Origin: Rhodococcus jostii RHA1
GTDB taxonomy: Bacteria > Actinomycetota > Actinomycetes > Mycobacteriales > Mycobacteriaceae
Direction: 5' to 3'
Assembly (NCBI RefSeq): GCF_000014565.1
Contig: NC_008268.1
Location: forward strand, 62,001 to 126,000
DNA: 64,000 nt
Below the pieces are notes generated by a model. The model was given only the letters and a program-made list of their open reading frames with translations, made no database searches and was not told the origin of the DNA. Made by a program: the position numbers and the translations under genes. How positions within the stretch are numbered: position 1 is the stretch's first letter; each line of letters opens with the position of its first letter. Below are positions 43,754 to 52,120 of the stretch, in pieces.

Positions 43754-44293
43754 ATGTCGAAGTTCACCGTGCCAGGTCTTTCCGACGATCAGGGCGCGCG
43801 AGTCGCCGACATACTTCAGAAGCGGCTCAGCGCATACAACGATCTGCATCTGACGCTCAAGCACATTCACTGGAATGTGGTGGGTCCGAATTTCATCGGC
43901 GTGCACGAGATGATCGACCCGCAGGTCGAGTTGGTGCGGGGCTACGCGGACGCCGTCGCCGAACGCATCGCCGCGCTGGGGAATTCGCCCGACGGCACCC
44001 CGGCCGCGATCGCCCGCGACCGCACCTGGGACGACTACTCGGTGAAGCGGGACACGGCGCAGGCGCATCTCGGTGCCCTCGACCTCGTCTACAGCGGCGT
44101 CGTCGGAGACAACCGCAAGGCGATCGCTGAGACGGGCGACCTCGACCCGATCACCGAGGACCTTCTCATCGGGCAAACCGGCGAACTCGAGAAGTTCCAG
44201 TGGTTCGTCCGCGCCCATCTCGAGAACTCCGGCGGCAGCCTCTCGAACAACGGCGCGCACTCCGAGAAGCAGGCAGCCGCGCAAGCGCGGTGA
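43754..44293 (+). CDS. dps: Dps-family DNA-binding ferritin
   Basis: 179 residues. Ferroxidase-site residues are in LKHIHWNVVGPNFIGVHEMIDPQVE (His, Asp, Glu at the dimer interface); four-helix bundle to about 160. The C-terminal tail (HSEKQAAAQAR) is short and mildly basic. Stores iron and protects DNA from oxidation. ATG after GAGAGGACCGAGA. A SigF-like promoter lies upstream. Confidence 0.93.
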   Translation: MSKFTVPGLSDDQGARVADILQKRLSAYNDLHLTLKHIHWNVVGPNFIGVHEMIDPQVELVRGYADAVAERIAALGNSPDGTPAAIARDRTWDDYSVKRDTAQAHLGALDLVYSGVVGDNRKAIAETGDLDPITEDLLIGQTGELEKFQWFVRAHLENSGGSLSNNGAHSEKQAAAQAR

Positions 44294-44332
44294 GCACGGT
44301 CGATCTCCCGTCCACAACGAAAGGTGACGAAC

Positions 44333-44569
44333 ATGGCTGACAACAACAGCGGTCCGGCAGAGGCCGTCAAGGGCGTCGTCGAAGACGTCAAGGGTAAAGC
44401 GAAGGAAGCCGCGGGTGCGGTGTCCGGCCAGGACGATCTCACCCGCGAGGGCAAGGCGCAGCAGGACAAGGCCGCCGCCCAACGCGAGGCCGCCGCAAAG
44501 GAAGCCGAAGCCGAGAAGGCCCGCGGCAAGGCCGAAGCGCAGGAAGCACGCCAGCGCGCCGAACAGTGA
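44333..44569 (+). CDS. CsbD-like stress protein
   Basis: 78 residues: AVKGVVEDVKGKAKEAAGAVSGQDDLTREGKAQQDKA is the CsbD signature, followed by a highly charged coiled-coil-like tail of Ala/Glu/Lys. In Bacillus csbD is a SigB-dependent general stress gene. ATG chosen because of AAAGG 8 nt upstream. 39 bp after dps, same strand. Followed by a hairpin. Confidence 0.87.
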   Translation: MADNNSGPAEAVKGVVEDVKGKAKEAAGAVSGQDDLTREGKAQQDKAAAQREAAAKEAEAEKARGKAEAQEARQRAEQ

Positions 44570-44572
44570 GAC

Positions 44573-44603
44573 GGTGCGGGCCGGATCACGACCGGCCCGC
44601 ACC
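44573..44603 (+). terminator. Hairpin after the CsbD gene
   Basis: 12-bp perfect stem (44573-44584 with 44592-44603), 7-nt loop, starting 3 bp after the CsbD stop. No T run. Confidence 0.6.
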
Positions 44604-44669
44604 GAGCGTCTCTTCTCCGAGCGGAATCGGCAATCGCCGGTCACCACTCTCCCCCGAAAGGACTGATAC

Positions 44670-44948
44670 GTGCTAGGACTGGGAATTCTGGGCTGGATCA
44701 TCATCGGCGGCCTCGCCGGGTGGATCGGCAGCAAGATCATGAAGACCGACGCCCAGATGGGCATCATCCTCAACATCGTCGTCGGAATCGTCGGCGGTCT
44801 CCTCGGCGGCTTCATCCTCCGCCTCTTCGGCACCGACGTCGAGGGCGGCGGTCTCTGGTTCAGCTTCTTCACCTGCCTCCTCGGTGCGGTGATACTCCTG
44901 TTCCTGGTCAAGCTCGTGACCGGGCGAAGCACGGCCGGGCGACGCTAG
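44670..44948 (+). CDS. GlsB/YeaQ/YmgE-family membrane protein
   Basis: 92 residues with three hydrophobic segments and the family glycine pattern (GWIIIGGLAGWIGSKIMK, GIVGGLLGGFILRLFG). A small stress-linked membrane protein (transglycosylase-associated family). GTG start with AAAGGA 8 nt upstream. Followed 16 bp later by a strong hairpin terminator. Confidence 0.87.
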   Translation: MLGLGILGWIIIGGLAGWIGSKIMKTDAQMGIILNIVVGIVGGLLGGFILRLFGTDVEGGGLWFSFFTCLLGAVILLFLVKLVTGRSTAGRR

Positions 44949-44964
44949 TCCCCCGCACTCCGGA

Positions 44965-45000
44965 ACCGGGCCTGCCCATCTCACGATGGGCAGGCCCGGT
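44965..45000 (+). terminator. Strong intrinsic terminator
   Basis: 16-bp perfect stem (44965-44980 with 44985-45000), loop TCAC, followed by TTTCG counting the last stem T. Ends the dps-csbD-glsB group. Confidence 0.8.
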
Positions 45001-45061
45001 TTCGTCGCGTATTCCACACGAAATCGTGGCCTCGACGCCGGCGGTGGGGTACTCGTGGGGG

Positions 45062-45589
45062 ATGGACAGTCGAGGACCGGCTCGGGACGATGCGAACTGG
45101 AACTTCCGCGCCCGGCACGAGACCGAGACTCAACGACTCGACCGGAACTGGAGCGGCCTTCTCCAGGAACTGCGCGTCGTGCAGACCGGGGTGCAACTAC
45201 TCACCGGCTTCCTGTTGACGTTGCCGTTCCAGCAACGGTTCGAGGACCTCTCGGACAGTGAGGTTGCCATCTATCTGGCGACCGTCGCACTGTCGGTGAC
45301 GTCGACCATGCTCCTGGTGGCCCCGGCCGGCCTGCACCGCATGCTCTTCCGTCGGCACGCGCTCCCGGATCTCGTGTCCGCATCGCATCGCCTCGCGATC
45401 TGTGGCATCGCCACCCTCGCGCTGGCGCTGATCGGTGTGGTGGCGTTGATCTTCAGCTTCGTGATCTCACCCATCGCCGGAGTTGTCGCCGCCGCGGTGG
45501 CCCTCGCGATGTTTTGCGGACTCTGGGTCTTCGCCGCGATCCTGCGGTCGCGGCATCGCTCGACCGACGGCGATTCCGCCGATCGATGA
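45062..45589 (+). CDS. DUF6328-like membrane protein
   Basis: 175 residues. The N-terminal third is charged (RARHETETQRLDRNWSGLLQELRVVQTGVQLLTGFLLTLPF), followed by four TM helices (about 42-60, 68-90, 108-132, 136-160), the pattern of the DUF6328 actinobacterial family. Function unknown. ATG at 45,062 after a G-rich stretch. Confidence 0.72.
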   Translation: MDSRGPARDDANWNFRARHETETQRLDRNWSGLLQELRVVQTGVQLLTGFLLTLPFQQRFEDLSDSEVAIYLATVALSVTSTMLLVAPAGLHRMLFRRHALPDLVSASHRLAICGIATLALALIGVVALIFSFVISPIAGVVAAAVALAMFCGLWVFAAILRSRHRSTDGDSADR

Positions 45590-45612
45590 GCACGGCGGGA
45601 GTGCGCCGCCCT

Positions 45613-45638
45613 GTTTCGCCCGGAACGCTCCCGGGTAG
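45613..45638 (+). promoter_or_regulatory. SigF-like promoter (GTTT-N16-GGGTAG)
   Basis: -35 GTTT at 45613-45616, 16-nt spacer, -10 GGGTAG at 45633-45638, 30 bp before the ATG of the holin-like gene. The best match to the SigF consensus in the window. Confidence 0.7.
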
Positions 45639-45668
45639 GCGGTGCGGAGACGAGGAAGGAGCACGGAC

Positions 45669-46112
45669 ATGACCGATATCCATCGCGGCGATACCCCGCG
45701 GGTCCAGCCGCCCGGCGCTGCACACGATCTCGACGATCTGTCGACGGTCCAACTCGTCGAACGACTCACCGATCAGGTGACGGGACTCGTACGGACCGAG
45801 ATGACCCATGCCCTCACCGAAGTGAAAGACAAGGGAACGCGCTTCGGGATCGGAGCGGGTGTCTCCGGAGCGGGCGTGCTGCTCCTGCTGTCCGGATTCG
45901 GGGCCCTCGTCGCCACCGCAATTCTGGGATTGGCGACGGCACTCGATCCGTGGCTGGCCGCGTTGATCGTGGCCGCCGTACTGATCGTGGTGGGCAGCGT
46001 CGTGGCGGCGGTCGGAGCCCGCCGCGCCAAGAACGCGCTGCCGCCTGTACCCGCGCGGACGGCGAACAGCGTGCGCGCCGACGTCGACACCGTCAAGGAA
46101 GGCCTTCGATGA
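45669..46112 (+). CDS. Actinobacterial holin-X / phage holin superfamily III-like protein
   Basis: 147 residues. Amphipathic N-terminal region (STVQLVERLTDQVTGLVRTEMTHALTEVKDK) and two adjacent TM helices (about 63-87, 91-115), as in the Hol-X (phage_holin_3_6) family. Despite the name, chromosomal members are membrane stress proteins. ATG after GAAGGAGC; the SigF-like promoter is just upstream. Stop overlaps the next ATG by 4 nt. Confidence 0.82.
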   Translation: MTDIHRGDTPRVQPPGAAHDLDDLSTVQLVERLTDQVTGLVRTEMTHALTEVKDKGTRFGIGAGVSGAGVLLLLSGFGALVATAILGLATALDPWLAALIVAAVLIVVGSVVAAVGARRAKNALPPVPARTANSVRADVDTVKEGLR

Positions 46113-46345
46113 CCGACCCCCAGCCCGAACCGGAACACTCGGTCGCCGAACAACGAGCCGCGCTCGCATCCACTGTGGATGCGCTGCACCGCAAAGTGGA
46201 CGTGCCCGCACGCGCGAAAGCCGGCGCGCGCCACGAACTCGACAGGGTCCGGCAGCAACCCCGCGGGGTCGCGGCCGCCGGACTCGTGACCGCATTCGTC
46301 GTTGCCTACTTCGCCGTGCGACAACGCCGTCGGCACCGCCACTGA
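46109..46345 (+). CDS. DUF3618-like small membrane protein
   Basis: 78 residues: EQRAALASTVDALHRKVDVPARAKAGARHELDRV is the DUF3618 motif, followed by one TM helix and a basic tail (RQRRRHRH). Regularly found next to holin-X proteins. ATGA overlap with the upstream gene. Confidence 0.83.
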   Translation: MTDPQPEPEHSVAEQRAALASTVDALHRKVDVPARAKAGARHELDRVRQQPRGVAAAGLVTAFVVAYFAVRQRRRHRH

Positions 46346-46359
46346 AGGAGAGCAAAAAC

Positions 46360-46509
46360 ATGACCAAGGACACTCACGGAGAGACGGACGAGCCCAGGAG
46401 TGGCCGTCCCGGTCCCGTCGATCACGGCAAGAACGGCGGCATGGCCACGCGAGAGAACGCGCCCGAGTTGGCGGAGGACTCCGCCGACACCGAGACAGAG
46501 ACCGACTGA
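46360..46509 (+). CDS. 49-residue hydrophilic acidic protein
   Basis: ATG at 46,360 with GAAGGAGAG 8 nt upstream; TGA at 46,507. Sequence is Gly/Asp/Glu/Thr-rich without hydrophobic core (NGGMATRENAPELAEDSAD), probably disordered. Sits 14 bp after the DUF3618 gene and 38 bp before the UsfY-like gene, so part of the SigF-type operon. Function unknown. Confidence 0.65.
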   Translation: MTKDTHGETDEPRSGRPGPVDHGKNGGMATRENAPELAEDSADTETETD

Positions 46510-46547
46510 TGAAACTCAGATCACCACTCGCGCACAGGAGGACTGTA

Positions 46548-46871
46548 GTGACGTATCAGCCGGACAACGGACCCAGCCGCGAATTGAACTCCGAGCATCA
46601 CCCCCAGGACGATGCGCACACCATGCGCAATCACGCCGGTGAGGCGATCACCGACAGCCGGAACTGGCCGGGATACATCCTGATCGCCGCCGGAATCGCC
46701 GTGCTCGGTCTGACACTGGTCGCGGCCGGCTACGGATTCGAGGGCTGGGCACTGATCGGTGGCATCGCCTGCGTCCTGTGCCTCGTCGTCGGCACGGGTC
46801 TCGTTCTCCTCGAACGGCGGCGCGTCAAGGCCCTCGAAGGCAGGGAACTGACCGATCAGGAAGGGCATTGA
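46548..46871 (+). CDS. UsfY-like membrane protein
   Basis: 107 residues: DDAHTMRNHAGEAITDSRNWPGYILIAAG resembles mycobacterial UsfY (the gene just upstream of usfX-sigF in M. tuberculosis), followed by two TM helices and a basic/acidic tail. GTG chosen after ACAGGAGG. The last 4 nt overlap the start of the DinB gene (TTGA). Confidence 0.7.
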   Translation: MTYQPDNGPSRELNSEHHPQDDAHTMRNHAGEAITDSRNWPGYILIAAGIAVLGLTLVAAGYGFEGWALIGGIACVLCLVVGTGLVLLERRRVKALEGRELTDQEGH

Positions 46872-47449
46872 CAGATCCGAAGGTGGACCTTCACCAGTAC
46901 CTCCAAGCCGCCCGCGACGCTCTGCTGTGGAAGCTTGACGGGCTGTCCGAATACGACATCCGTCGGCCGATGACCCCGACCGGCACGAACCTGCTGGGGT
47001 TGGTCAAACACCTGACGGGCGTCGAGATCGGCTACTTCGGCGAGACCTTCGGCCGATCCGTCGAATACCCACCGTGGGTGACCGGCGCCGCCGAAGACAA
47101 CGTGGACATGTGGGCGACCCCCGGCGAGTCACGCGAGTACATCGTCGGGCAGTACCGGACAGCGTGGGCGCACGCCGACCACACCATCCGGGCTCTACCC
47201 CTCGACGCGCCCGGCCGGGTACCGCACTGGCCGGGCGACCGCCGCGACGTCACCCTGCACCGGATTCTCGTGCACGTGATCGCCGAAACCCACCGGCACG
47301 CAGGGCACGCCGACATCGTCCGCGAACTCGTCGACGGCACGGTCGGCATGCGCGCGGACAACACCAACGTGCCCGCAGAAGACCGGATGTGGTGGGAGAC
47401 CTACCGGACCCGTCTCGAACGTGCCGCACGCGAAGCCGGCCAGGGCTGA
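46868..47449 (+). CDS. DinB/DUF664 superfamily protein
   Basis: 193 residues, four-helix bundle: VKHLTGVEIGYFGETFG with a first metal His, HVIAETHRHAGHADIVRELVDG with the two other His. The superfamily contains metal-dependent thiol S-transferases and repair-induced proteins; the thiol would be mycothiol here. Start TTG at 46,868 overlaps the UsfY stop and has GGAAGG before it; GTG 46,880 is the alternative. Confidence 0.85.
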   Translation: MTDPKVDLHQYLQAARDALLWKLDGLSEYDIRRPMTPTGTNLLGLVKHLTGVEIGYFGETFGRSVEYPPWVTGAAEDNVDMWATPGESREYIVGQYRTAWAHADHTIRALPLDAPGRVPHWPGDRRDVTLHRILVHVIAETHRHAGHADIVRELVDGTVGMRADNTNVPAEDRMWWETYRTRLERAAREAGQG

Positions 47450-47456
47450 TCGGGCG

Positions 47457-49190
47457 TCACCCGGCCGCCGGTTGAAGCGTCGTCGTGGTGACGACCGGCG
47501 TGGTGGTCGTCGGTGACTCCGATTCAGTGGTCGTGGTGGGTTCCGCCGCGGTGGTAGTCACCACGGATGTGTCCGGTGTTCCGGCGACGGCCTGAGGCGC
47601 CGACACCGAGGTCGTGGTTTCTGCGGCCACTTCCACAGCCGTCGTGGGTTCCGGTGACGTCGTCGTCGCGACCGTCGTCGTGGGGGTCGGCGAACTGCTG
47701 GTCGTGGTGGTCGCGCTGACCGGGTTGCCCGCCAACTGAGCCTTTTTCGCGCTGTCCGTGGTGGTGGGTGCGACCCGAGCCGCTTCCGTTTCCGTTTCCT
47801 TCGTGGAGGCAGAGGCAAGTTTCGCGGTCGACGCTTCCGCCGCGGCCGCGCGCGACTCGCCCTTCTCCGCCTCCTGCGCCAGGTGGGTCAACCACGCTGC
47901 GGCGTACTGGGCAGAAGTCAGCGGTTTCCCGCTGCCGGCATTCGCATCACGCCAGTAGTCGAAGTGATGGCCGGTCCCCTCCCCCAGCGTCTGCTGATAC
48001 GGGTCGCTCATCGCCACCTGGATCGTGTTCTGATTGTCCGCGATGAACCCGATGATCTCGTTCCGCACCTTCGCAGGCAGGTAGACCAGGTCGACCGCCT
48101 GATTCGACGAGATCGGACCAGTTGACGTGTCCGATTGCGCCGCACCGCTATCGGGCTTGTACGCCGGATCCGACACCTTGATCAGAACGTCGAGGAACGT
48201 CTCGTCGGACTGCATCCAATCGCCTTGCGACTGGATGTCCGCGAACGCGGCGAGGGCGATCTGCCCGAGCACCACCGCGAGATCCTGTCCCGTCGCAGGG
48301 GTCAGCCCATCCTTCTGCAGCGAGTCGACGTTCAGTTGCCGTCCCACGTTGATCGCGAGCTGCAGTAGCGCAATGTTCTCGGGTGCGGAGCAGGTCAGGT
48401 CGCCTTCCGAGCAGAACGATGCCACCTTCCCGTCCAGGGCACCGAAGCTGCCCGACGTGCCGGGCAACGCTCCCCGCCCGGACGTGCCCTTCTGCCCCGA
48501 CTGGTAGGCAAGGTCGAAGCCGTCGGGATTGCGGAATTCGTTCTCCGAACCGGGAAATGGCCCTCCCCCGAGGTTGCGGCCGGCATCCGCCAGGATGACC
48601 ACACCGACCACGGCCGCCGGATCGAGGATGTCGTACGAGCCGTCCCGGCCGTCCTGGTTGCCGACCTCCATCGCAACCCGCCGTGCCACATCGGCGCCCT
48701 CGCTGTAGCCGACGATCGAGAACTTCGTGTCCGGGCACGACGCGTGAATCGACCGCATCACGGTCTCGGTGTTGTCGACGCCGGCGTTCACGGCGTCCTC
48801 GTACGAGTTCATGTTGGCCGGATACTCGATGTAGACCGCGGCATAGGACCCACCACCGACGGATTGCTGCGGCGCATTCACCACCTCGTCGATCCATGGA
48901 CTGCTGTAGTCGCTGGAGTACGACGCGGGAAGCCGTGTGCCATCGGGTGCCACGAGCATTCGGGTCCCGTCGCGCGGGGTGTCACCGCGGCCGGCGACGG
49001 CGATGCTGACCATGTCGTAGCACGCGTCCGAGGCCGCCGCCGTCAAGGCAGTCGCCGTCGTGGCCGGTGAACCCGGATTCGACCACGGAGTCGCGAGCAG
49101 CGCCGCCAGCCCCAACGCGCCGGGCGCGATCAGACTGCCTGCGATCCTTCGTCGATGCGCGACCTTGCGTGCCGAAACGCGACGTTCCAT
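47457..49190 (-). CDS. Secreted cutinase-family esterase with Thr-rich tail
   Basis: 577 residues. Signal peptide/anchor (about 18-50), cutinase-like alpha/beta hydrolase (about 55-400): nucleophile GYSEGA (usually GYSQG), several Cys for disulfides, GTGHHFDYW near the expected catalytic His. The last 150 residues are an Ala/Thr/Ser/Pro-rich, low-complexity wall linker (TTTTSSSPTPTTTV). Such proteins hydrolyse lipid esters or polyesters outside the cell. Convergent with the DinB gene. Confidence 0.88.
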   Translation of the reverse strand: MERRVSARKVAHRRRIAGSLIAPGALGLAALLATPWSNPGSPATTATALTAAASDACYDMVSIAVAGRGDTPRDGTRMLVAPDGTRLPASYSSDYSSPWIDEVVNAPQQSVGGGSYAAVYIEYPANMNSYEDAVNAGVDNTETVMRSIHASCPDTKFSIVGYSEGADVARRVAMEVGNQDGRDGSYDILDPAAVVGVVILADAGRNLGGGPFPGSENEFRNPDGFDLAYQSGQKGTSGRGALPGTSGSFGALDGKVASFCSEGDLTCSAPENIALLQLAINVGRQLNVDSLQKDGLTPATGQDLAVVLGQIALAAFADIQSQGDWMQSDETFLDVLIKVSDPAYKPDSGAAQSDTSTGPISSNQAVDLVYLPAKVRNEIIGFIADNQNTIQVAMSDPYQQTLGEGTGHHFDYWRDANAGSGKPLTSAQYAAAWLTHLAQEAEKGESRAAAAEASTAKLASASTKETETEAARVAPTTTDSAKKAQLAGNPVSATTTTSSSPTPTTTVATTTSPEPTTAVEVAAETTTSVSAPQAVAGTPDTSVVTTTAAEPTTTTESESPTTTTPVVTTTTLQPAAG

Positions 49191-49308
49191 GGTCTACCCC
49201 ATCCGTTCGTAGCCCGTGTCGAAAACCCGAGTAGGTGTCAACGCGTTAACAGACAAGTCGCACATTGCAGCAACGGCGTTACACGTCCGCCTCGGAAGGC
49301 GTCGTTCA

Positions 49309-49690
49309 CGAGGCGCGGAGGTGTGTGATCAGAAGGGTCTCGACCGCCGAATCTCGGGCCGCGGCCGGGTCCGAGCACAACCGGCGGTCGACGATCGCCC
49401 GATCCGCGGCCGACAGACACGCTGTCTCCCGCACCAGCAAGGTGGCTCGCCATTCGTTCAGCCGACCGGTTTGCAGCAGAGCCAGGGTGTGCGGCATCTC
49501 GCGCACCAGCGCCTGCGCGAATCTGCGACGCGATACCCCGGTCCCGCTCCACCTGCGGTAAACCCCGCAGCCTTTTGCTCCGCGCGAGTACGGGTGGCGA
49601 CGTCGTCGGTGATCACCGCCTGCGCCGCGTACCCGACCGACTTCAACCCCTCTGCGCTCAAGTGGTCGTTGCCGTTCTGGCAGAATTGAT
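49309..49690 (-). pseudogene. Remnant of a DUF222/HNH endonuclease-family gene
   Basis: Reading right to left: HLSAEGLKSVGYAAQAVITDDVATRTRAEQKAAG in one frame, then a shift near 49,560, then RRRFAQALVREMPHTLALLQTGRLNEWRATLLVRETACLS in another. This is the N-terminal DUF222 domain of the large actinobacterial HNH family (about 450 residues). No HNH part follows, and there is at least one frameshift. An inactive leftover. Confidence 0.65.
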
Positions 49691-49752
49691 CGGACGTCGC
49701 GAGTCTTGCGACGTCGGTTCACGCCGCGTTGGTGCACGTCGGGAGGCGAACA

Positions 49753-50478
49753 ATGCCGAATGGTCCTTCGGAGATGACGCATACCGGAGGCGACGCGCCC
49801 AGTGCCGTCTTCGCGAGGCTGGCCGAGATGGTCTACGACGGCGACGACTTCACTCAGGTCTACCAGGCCATCTGCGATGCCGCTGCCACTTTGGTTCCCG
49901 GGTGTGCCCACGCCAGCCTCATGCTGAAGGAGAACGATCGCCACGTCACCGTGGCCGCGAGCGATGACATCGCAGCCCAGGTCGACGCGCTCGAGCGAGC
50001 CGAGCAGGAAGGGCCCTGCCTCGATGCGATCGAGAACGACGCACCGCAGGTCGAGAGCGAGCTCGCCCGTTCGACGCAGTGGCCGCGCCTTGCCCGTCGG
50101 GCCATTGCCGAAACCCCGGTCCGGGGCGCTGCCGGTTTCCGGCTCATGATCCGTGGACGCAAGGTCGGCGCCCTCAATCTGTTCTCGGACAACGCCGGAG
50201 AATTCACCGACAAATCGATCGATCAGGCGATTCTGATCACGGCCTTCGCGGCGGTGACGCTGACAGCGCTCCACGAACATCAGGAAGCACAGACCTTGCG
50301 TGAGGGCCTGGCCAGCAACCGCGAGATCGGAAAAGCGATCGGACTGTTGATGGCCTTCCACGACATCTCCGAAGGAAGAGCATTCGACTTGCTGCGCAAG
50401 ACGTCGCAGGACATGAACATCAAGCTCACGGGTGTCGCACGGGAAGTCATCGCGCATCACAATTCGAAGTTCGACTGA
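49753..50478 (+). CDS. GAF-ANTAR RNA-binding regulator
   Basis: 241 residues. GAF about 20-160, ANTAR about 175-230 (TLREGLASNREIGKAIGLLMAFHDISEGRAFDLLRKTSQDMNIKL). ATG after GGGAGGCGAA. Same layout as the protein at 39,287 but clearly diverged. ANTAR proteins act by antitermination on RNA hairpins. Confidence 0.88.
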   Translation: MPNGPSEMTHTGGDAPSAVFARLAEMVYDGDDFTQVYQAICDAAATLVPGCAHASLMLKENDRHVTVAASDDIAAQVDALERAEQEGPCLDAIENDAPQVESELARSTQWPRLARRAIAETPVRGAAGFRLMIRGRKVGALNLFSDNAGEFTDKSIDQAILITAFAAVTLTALHEHQEAQTLREGLASNREIGKAIGLLMAFHDISEGRAFDLLRKTSQDMNIKLTGVAREVIAHHNSKFD

Positions 50479-50695
50479 CGAGACCTCCCCGCTCGACCAC
50501 GTTGGCAATCGGTTGATGCCCATCTGCTGTAGACGTAATGTTTATCGCGCGTAGTTGAGAACACAGCCGCAGATTGTCCGGGGGCCGCAGCGGTGCGCGG
50601 TGGACAGATATTGTGTGCGCTCCCACTGCGGTCTCGGTGCCGTTGCGCTCCTTGCGGCGCACGGACTCGCACAGAGTGCCCGCGATCGGAGGGTC

Positions 50696-51136
50696 ATGAA
50701 ACTATTACGCACGTCGTTCCGGGTCACTCCCCGCACCGCGCGGGCCACCCGCCACCGCACTCGGAATGCGCACACCAATAATAGTCGAGTGCGGATGGCC
50801 GTCGAATTCGCGCCGGACGCCACTGTGGGACGAATTTCCGGCGACATCGACGTGCTCGCCGCACCTTCGTTCGCGCTCGCCCTCGCGCACCTGATCGACA
50901 GGACCTCGTCACGCATCATCGTCGACATGACCGCAGTCGACTTCGTCGGAACCTCGGGATTGTCGATACTGTCCGAGTTTGCGGAATCTGCTCGGCGGCA
51001 GCACATTACCTGGGCGCTGGCGGGCAATCGAGCGGTGCTCCGGCCCGTCGAGGCCATCGGCCTCGACGCGATGATCCCCACGTGCCGCACGGTTCGCGAC
51101 GCCTTCGACACGGTGGAGAAGATCGCACACGGCTGA
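50696..51136 (+). CDS. STAS-domain anti-sigma factor antagonist
   Basis: 146 residues; basic N-terminal 35 residues (RATRHRTRNAHTNN), then STAS with [17 protein letters not shown] and IIVDMTAVDFVGTSGLSIL, where the Ser after GT is the usual phosphosite. ATG directly after GGAGGG. A likely partner of the SigF anti-sigma factor 8 kb away. The 217-bp spacer before it holds no gene. Confidence 0.85.
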   Translation: MKLLRTSFRVTPRTARATRHRTRNAHTNNSRVRMAVEFAPDATVGRISGDIDVLAAPSFALALAHLIDRTSSRIIVDMTAVDFVGTSGLSILSEFAESARRQHITWALAGNRAVLRPVEAIGLDAMIPTCRTVRDAFDTVEKIAHG

Positions 51137-51148
51137 TCGGGAGTCGAC

Positions 51149-51472
51149 ATGTCCGGGAGGCAGCCTCCTCGTGGGCATCCGACGGCAAGCGTCGCGGAGA
51201 CCGTGCGTGTGCTTCTCGACACGGCCGGTCCGACGTACGTGTCCGAGTCGCACGTGACCTTGAAGGACACCCCGACGTTTCTTTTTCAACTGCTGTCGCC
51301 GGCACACCGTCGCACGAGCATCTCCGCACTCGGCAGAGCAGGTTACGTGCGCTATGACGGGAGCACGGCTACCCGGCTGCACGCCGCCGCGGTTCGAGTC
51401 GACGACGAGTACGGCGGTGACCTGCGCCGGCCGGCCCGCGCCTGTGATCAGGAGACCTCCGCCACTTCGTGA
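51149..51472 (+). CDS. Hypothetical protein
   Basis: 107 residues starting 12 bp after the STAS gene, with TASVAETVRVLLDTAGPTYVSES and TSISALGRAGYVRYDG. I recognise no family. No strong ribosome site. Tentative. Confidence 0.45.
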   Translation: MSGRQPPRGHPTASVAETVRVLLDTAGPTYVSESHVTLKDTPTFLFQLLSPAHRRTSISALGRAGYVRYDGSTATRLHAAAVRVDDEYGGDLRRPARACDQETSATS

Positions 51473-51515
51473 GGAAGTGCGCGCCGATACGTGCTGAGAG
51501 CCGGCGCCGGCACTA

Positions 51516-51668
51516 CTACTCCGCTCGGACTGCCTTCGACTCGCGCTCGTCGTCCTCGCGGAACATTGCTTCGATGCGGTTCTTGATCTCGACCGTGCTC
51601 ATCGAGCCACGGGAGGGGGCAGCGAAGCCGCGATTACGGGCTGAGGTGGGCCTGGAGAAGGTGTTCAT
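51516..51668 (-). CDS. 50-residue hypothetical protein
   Basis: ATG at 51,668, TAG at 51,516. Basic N-terminal half, then an amphipathic helix (STVEIKNRIEAMFREDDERES). The codon use is GC3-rich as in neighbours. The ribosome site is weak. Tentative small protein. Confidence 0.45.
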   Translation of the reverse strand: MNTFSRPTSARNRGFAAPSRGSMSTVEIKNRIEAMFREDDERESKAVRAE

Positions 51669-51741
51669 GTGAAGTGCTTTCTGTCTTCTGCGCCGGCGAG
51701 TGCCGCGTGGTGGTCGAAGGGTGCGTCCGCGAGGTGGACGG

Positions 51742-51966
51742 TTAGATCAGGAGCGCGGCGAGTACTACAGCGGCGAGCACTGACACGGAGGTGGCGACGG
51801 CGACGAGGACGGATCCCGTCACGACGGCGGCCGGCGCAGTTGCGGTTGCCGCCGAGACAGAGGCGATGTATGCGATCGGACGGAGCGTGTGGCGGTGCGG
51901 CGGCTCCTCGGCAGAGGGCGGCGACATTGTGCGCTGGTCGTCCTGGTGCACCGTGGTGCGGGTCAT
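51742..51966 (-). CDS. Small single-pass membrane protein
   Basis: 74 residues: hydrophilic N-terminus with His, then two Ala/Val-rich hydrophobic stretches (about 34-52 and 54-74). No recognised family, no strong ribosome site. Confidence 0.45.
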   Translation of the reverse strand: MTRTTVHQDDQRTMSPPSAEEPPHRHTLRPIAYIASVSAATATAPAAVVTGSVLVAVATSVSVLAAVVLAALLI

Positions 51967-52022
51967 GTGTTGGCGTACCCCGTCGTAGGAGCTGAGTGAC
52001 GTGAGTCACAAACTTACGAGTA

Positions 52023-52039
52023 TGTTGTACATCACAACA
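52023..52039. promoter_or_regulatory. Palindrome TGTTGT-N5-ACAACA
   Basis: Perfect 6-bp arms around 5 nt, in the 270-bp spacer (51,967-52,236) before the DGPF gene. A second inverted repeat, GTGAC-GTGA-GTCAC, lies about 20 bp upstream. Both look like operators; no regulator is assigned. Confidence 0.4.
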
Positions 52040-52093
52040 AGCCCCACGCGCCAGTCGGTGCTATCTGCACCATGTGCAGGCCGAAGGGATCAT

Positions 52094-52120
52094 CGTCGAA
52101 CGGTGGAGCAGTTGACCGTC
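52094..52120 (+). promoter_or_regulatory. Candidate ECF42-type promoter
   Basis: CGTCGA (52094-52099), 17-nt spacer, CGTC (52117-52120), 116 bp before the DGPF gene. The ECF42 consensus as I recall it is TGTCGA for -35 and CGWC for -10; one base differs. Low certainty. Confidence 0.35.

Noticed and set aside
49238..49552. 104-codon minus-strand frame near the cutinase start
   Set aside because: Overlaps the DUF222 remnant in another frame and shows no domain or ribosome site.
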